This document shows positions 61,683 to 64,000 of a stretch of 64,000 nucleotides of DNA, in pieces (positions within the stretch are counted from its first letter, which is position 1; the number at the start of each line of letters is the position of its first letter). The notes under the pieces are model-generated. The model was not told where the DNA came from. It did not search any database and saw only the letters and a program-made list of their open reading frames with translations. The translations under genes and the position numbers were made by a program. Origin of the DNA: Chryseobacterium sp. CH25 (lineage in GTDB: Bacteria; Bacteroidota; Bacteroidia; Flavobacteriales; Weeksellaceae); assembly GCF_004119455.1 (NCBI RefSeq), contig NZ_NRQT01000010.1:108892-172891 (forward strand), read 5' to 3'.

Positions 61683-62101
61683 TATGGATTGGTTTTAAAA
61701 CGTCCTACAGACGTCCTTACATTTGTTTTATTATTGATGTAAATAAGCTCCTCTTGAGTATATAATTTTTTACCATCAGTATTTTTTATATTTTGCTTTA
61801 TATGTTCACTACTATACTCCTTCCCAGGATCCTTATGTCTCGGATCTAATTCATTGGCTTTTTTATGAGCAGCCATATAACCTTTATCTTTATTTTCAGG
61901 TGTTCCTGCTGGGCTACCTGGACTATTTAATATACCCATAAAAACTCCAACTCCCTTTGGTAAACCTAATGCTTCATCTATCTTTTCGCTGACCATAGGA
62001 TTTACAACATCAGTTCCTATAATTTTCCATTTCCTGCCTTTTTGGATCCTCCGTAGGCGCCAACTTGATAAAATGACTAGTTCAGGTTCATTTTGCAGCA
62101 T
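61682..62101 (-). CDS. Orphan toxin-tip-like fragment (module 2)
   Basis: The frame from the ATG at 62101 codes for 139 residues, but only the part after about residue 32 looks like protein (IIGTDVVNPMVSEKIDEALGL ...). A better upstream reading (GAYGGSKKAGNGK) lies in another frame and would join if one more A were present at the AAAA on the coding strand (62023-62026 on +). The C-terminal part (LDPRHKDPGKEYSSEHI ... NVRTSVGRF) resembles the ends of polymorphic toxins in style only. No RHS core precedes it. Confidence 0.45.
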   Translation of the reverse strand: MLQNEPELVILSSWRLRRIQKGRKWKIIGTDVVNPMVSEKIDEALGLPKGVGVFMGILNSPGSPAGTPENKDKGYMAAHKKANELDPRHKDPGKEYSSEHIKQNIKNTDGKKLYTQEELIYINNKTNVRTSVGRFKTNP

Positions 62102-62132
62102 TATTCTGTTAAACCTATAATTCCTTATAAAA

Positions 62133-62256
62133 TGATAGTTTTCAAAAAAATGGTGAAAATCTTGCAAAAATCATTACCAAATCATTGAAGAAAAATGGCA
62201 AGACCATTTACCGCTCTAAAAATGGAATATTTAATTTCAATTTAAAAGTGAAATAA
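62133..62256 (+). pseudogene. Possible 3' remnant of a plus-strand gene
   Basis: A 40-codon plus-strand frame (NDSFQKNGENLAKIITKSL ... NFNLKVK) ends at a TAA and is followed 13 nt later by a hairpin. Codon use looks natural and opposite the minus-strand genes, suggesting the tail of a gene cut by rearrangement. It is too short to identify. Confidence 0.3.
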
Positions 62257-62269
62257 TCCTTTCGAAAAT

Positions 62270-62294
62270 GAGGGTGCTTAACTGCGGCACCCTC
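62270..62294. terminator. Hairpin between modules 1 and 2
   Basis: An 8-bp GC-rich stem GAGGGTGC/GCACCCTC (62270-62277 with 62287-62294) is present. It may end the plus-strand remnant or the 62437 gene on the other side. T-richness is weak. Confidence 0.5.
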
Positions 62295-62436
62295 TATTAT
62301 TATCTAATTTTAGAAATACTAATATTTCCTCTATCCATTAAAAAACCATGACCAAATGGTATAGCCAAATATCTCAAAATATCAGGACGACTCATAGTGC
62401 GAGTGACATGCCGCTCCAACGAAGGAAGAAGTTATT

Positions 62437-62868
62437 TTATAGAAAAGATTTTGCATTATTTGTATATTCAATTTTATAATGATTTTTATTCTTTCCAACA
62501 TATATAAACTTATAGCTAGGCAATTTTTCTTTATTTAATTTTATTGTTTGCTTATTATCAATTATAATTGTAACATCTTTATTATTTAAAATGATACAAG
62601 AATTTGTATATCCTAACATTGATAATGTTTTACTTTTTTCATTAAGAACTATACTATCTCCATTCTTAACGGTTATCAGATTGTCAAATTCTGATGTAAA
62701 ATCTAAAAATGATTTTGTTTTATCCTCTGCATTAAATTTTTTAATTAAAACTTTCGAGCGAACATTCTCTACAATTTTCATTTCAAGGCCATACTTCTCT
62801 GTTACCTTTACTGTGGAGCAGCCAATAAAAACAAAGGAAAAACAAATTATTATACTAAATATCTTCAT
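62437..62868 (-). CDS. Lipoprotein, predicted immunity partner of module 1
   Basis: The 143-residue protein has a lipoprotein signal with a Phe-Ile-Gly-Cys lipobox (MKIFSIIICFSFVFIGC). Its start overlaps the stop of the RHS-metzincin gene in TAATG, the usual coupling for toxin and immunity. Mature part is rich in lysine and asparagine with beta-like alternation. A periplasmic or surface location would suit protection against a secreted protease. No named family. Confidence 0.6.
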   Translation of the reverse strand: MKIFSIIICFSFVFIGCSTVKVTEKYGLEMKIVENVRSKVLIKKFNAEDKTKSFLDFTSEFDNLITVKNGDSIVLNEKSKTLSMLGYTNSCIILNNKDVTIIIDNKQTIKLNKEKLPSYKFIYVGKNKNHYKIEYTNNAKSFL

Positions 62869-64000
62869 TATCTCTTTTTTGGTTGTTGTTGTTCTACTAA
62901 ATTTATAGCGTTAGTTCTTTGCTCTGGAGTTACTTTTACCCCTGGACTTCCTTCCCGCATTAAATCATCAGGAGGAGATTTTAAAGTTGCTTTATCATTA
63001 TGTTTTATTCCTAATGTATGTCCTGTTTCATGAGTGCCAGTTTTAGCTACGGCAGACCTATTTCTATTATCAAAATTTAATTGACCTGTTTTTTCATCTA
63101 CATTAAGTCCTGTTGTAGTAAAAATATTGATCTGAGTTCTATTAACTTGTGTATTATTATTGGTATCAGTCATTCCATCAGTACGATATGTAGCATTATC
63201 AAAGAACTCTTGACTTTTCCCTTTAAAATCATCTACATTATTCTTATCATAACCAATATTATATTCCCAAATCATTGTAGCTTTATCACTTTGATTAAAC
63301 GTAATACTAAGTTGATTTCCCTCTTTATCCGGTCCATTAAAAGAGGATACAGTCTGTGCCTCACGCTCTCTTGCCAAAACAGATATTTGTGCATCAGAAA
63401 GAACTCCGGCAGTATTATTTACAAGCTTGTATGTAAGATGTAAATTAACAGTTTTATTTTCAGGGCTTCTACTTGGTACCCATTCCAATCCTTCAAGTTC
63501 CCTTCCATCAATTACACGATTCTCAGCAAAAGCATATGGAGAGTTATATAAATATTTCTCAGCAAGCGGATCAATATTAAAAATCGTCCCACGTCAGGCA
63601 TGTAATTTCTCCATTTAAAACTATAGAATCCTGTCTCCTGGAGTTCTTGTTCTTGATACTTATAGTTTAAATACCCACCCAAAAGACCTTTAAACTCACT
63701 GATATGGTTTAATCCAAATGGGTAATAATTATTGGTGTCTGTTACTTCAAGAACGCCTGTGCTATCTTTAGAAAAGCTTACTCTTGCATTTCCTAAGTGA
63801 TCTTTATACTGGTAAATATAACGGTTTTCTGTGAAACTGTAAAAGCCTTCTGAAGTGGGTACAAAATCAAGCTTCCAGGTTGGGGGATCGCCCAGATCAG
63901 GAAAGGCAGTACTGATGTTTCCGTAAGCCTGCTCTTCAAAAGCATATTCTGTACGACAGGTTAAACATATTCCCCCAGCTTCTCTATAGGAATATTGAAA
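62868..64000 (-). CDS. RHS family protein C-terminus with a metzincin-type protease tip, frameshifted (module 1, cut by window edge)
   Basis: The frame enters from the right edge with RHS core sequence (CRTEYAFEEQAYGN, HLGNARVSF, YYPFGL and NYMPDVGRF). One extra base in the A run 63579-63583 (+ strand) joins the core to FNIDPLAEKYLYNSPYAF and the variable tip. The tip contains HETGHTLGIKH, an exact HExxHxxGxxH metzincin zinc site, with DDLM as a possible Met-turn some 16 residues later. RHS proteins deliver C-terminal toxins to rivals. A zinc protease tip is my inference from the motif. Without the correction two pieces result. Confidence 0.78.
63627..63829 (-). repeat. RHS core repeat, copy B
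   Basis: This is the partner of copy A at 60940-61142, offset by 2687 bp. The flanking RHS tips differ completely. Confidence 0.8.

Overview
The window looks like a chromosomal segment of a flavobacterium, most probably Chryseobacterium or a close relative. The DNA is AT-rich. Promoter-like sites follow the Bacteroidota pattern TTTG-N19-TAnnTTTG, best seen in front of the tRNA-Ser gene. Shine-Dalgarno sites are weak or absent. Typical family members are present: a T9SS-sorted surface protein, a PNGase F-like protein, a TPR-HTH regulator, a grasp-with-spasm RiPP locus and RHS-type polymorphic toxins. I infer the organism from these gene types and did not run a database search.

Positions 1-28.3 kb are mostly housekeeping genes with short intergenic hairpins: pepD, a LOG-family protein, a prolyl oligopeptidase, a ferredoxin with its reductase, pheS, a YceI lipoprotein, a lone ABC ATPase, yjdM, an RNA m5C methyltransferase, a PNGase F-like protein, asnB and an MFS exporter. 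A compact redox and stress operon follows (two pirins, two GNAT proteins, an FMN reductase, a TMEM175-like protein, a YjdI-like Fe-S protein and OsmC). Next come a sodium/solute symporter and a split transketolase. A BspA-like surface protein (28.3-29.9 kb) lies between two hairpins that share the same 12-bp stem.

The minus-strand cluster at 30.0-34.4 kb encodes small membrane proteins, three of which look like diverged paralogues, together with a DUF3829-type lipoprotein, a DUF4303-like protein and an overlooked 58-residue membrane peptide. A TPR-HTH regulator follows. The RiPP locus at 36.9-40.4 kb holds a 66-residue precursor, a hairpin, a lipoprotein, an ATP-grasp ligase, a 60-residue unknown protein and a SPASM protein without a radical-SAM cysteine triad. 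The last four genes are joined by ATGA overlaps.

From 40.4 to 59.5 kb the content is ordinary again: an Lrp regulator, a giant TamB-like protein divergent from tsaD with a 4-nt gap, rsmE, a TrmH-type methyltransferase, an asparaginase, tRNA-Ser(GGA), an XRE regulator, a retropepsin-like protein, a DUF2490-like protein, an M20 peptidase, an alpha/beta hydrolase, a Crp-like regulator and map.

The right end (59.7-64.0 kb, minus strand) is the most distinctive part. It has three tandem toxin/immunity-like modules, two of them carrying RHS core sequence, and every pair is joined by a TAATG or ATGA stop/start overlap. One candidate toxin tip has a metzincin zinc-protease motif and a lipoprotein partner. 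One looks membrane-active and has a membrane-protein partner. The middle one is unrecognised and its partner is exported. The two RHS cores share a repeat of about 89% identity that could support tip exchange.

A caution for the whole window: six genes are broken by what looks like exactly one missing base in an A or T run. All six errors go in the same direction, which points to homopolymer under-calling in the assembly rather than real pseudogenes. I annotate these six as full-length genes with a marked frameshift.
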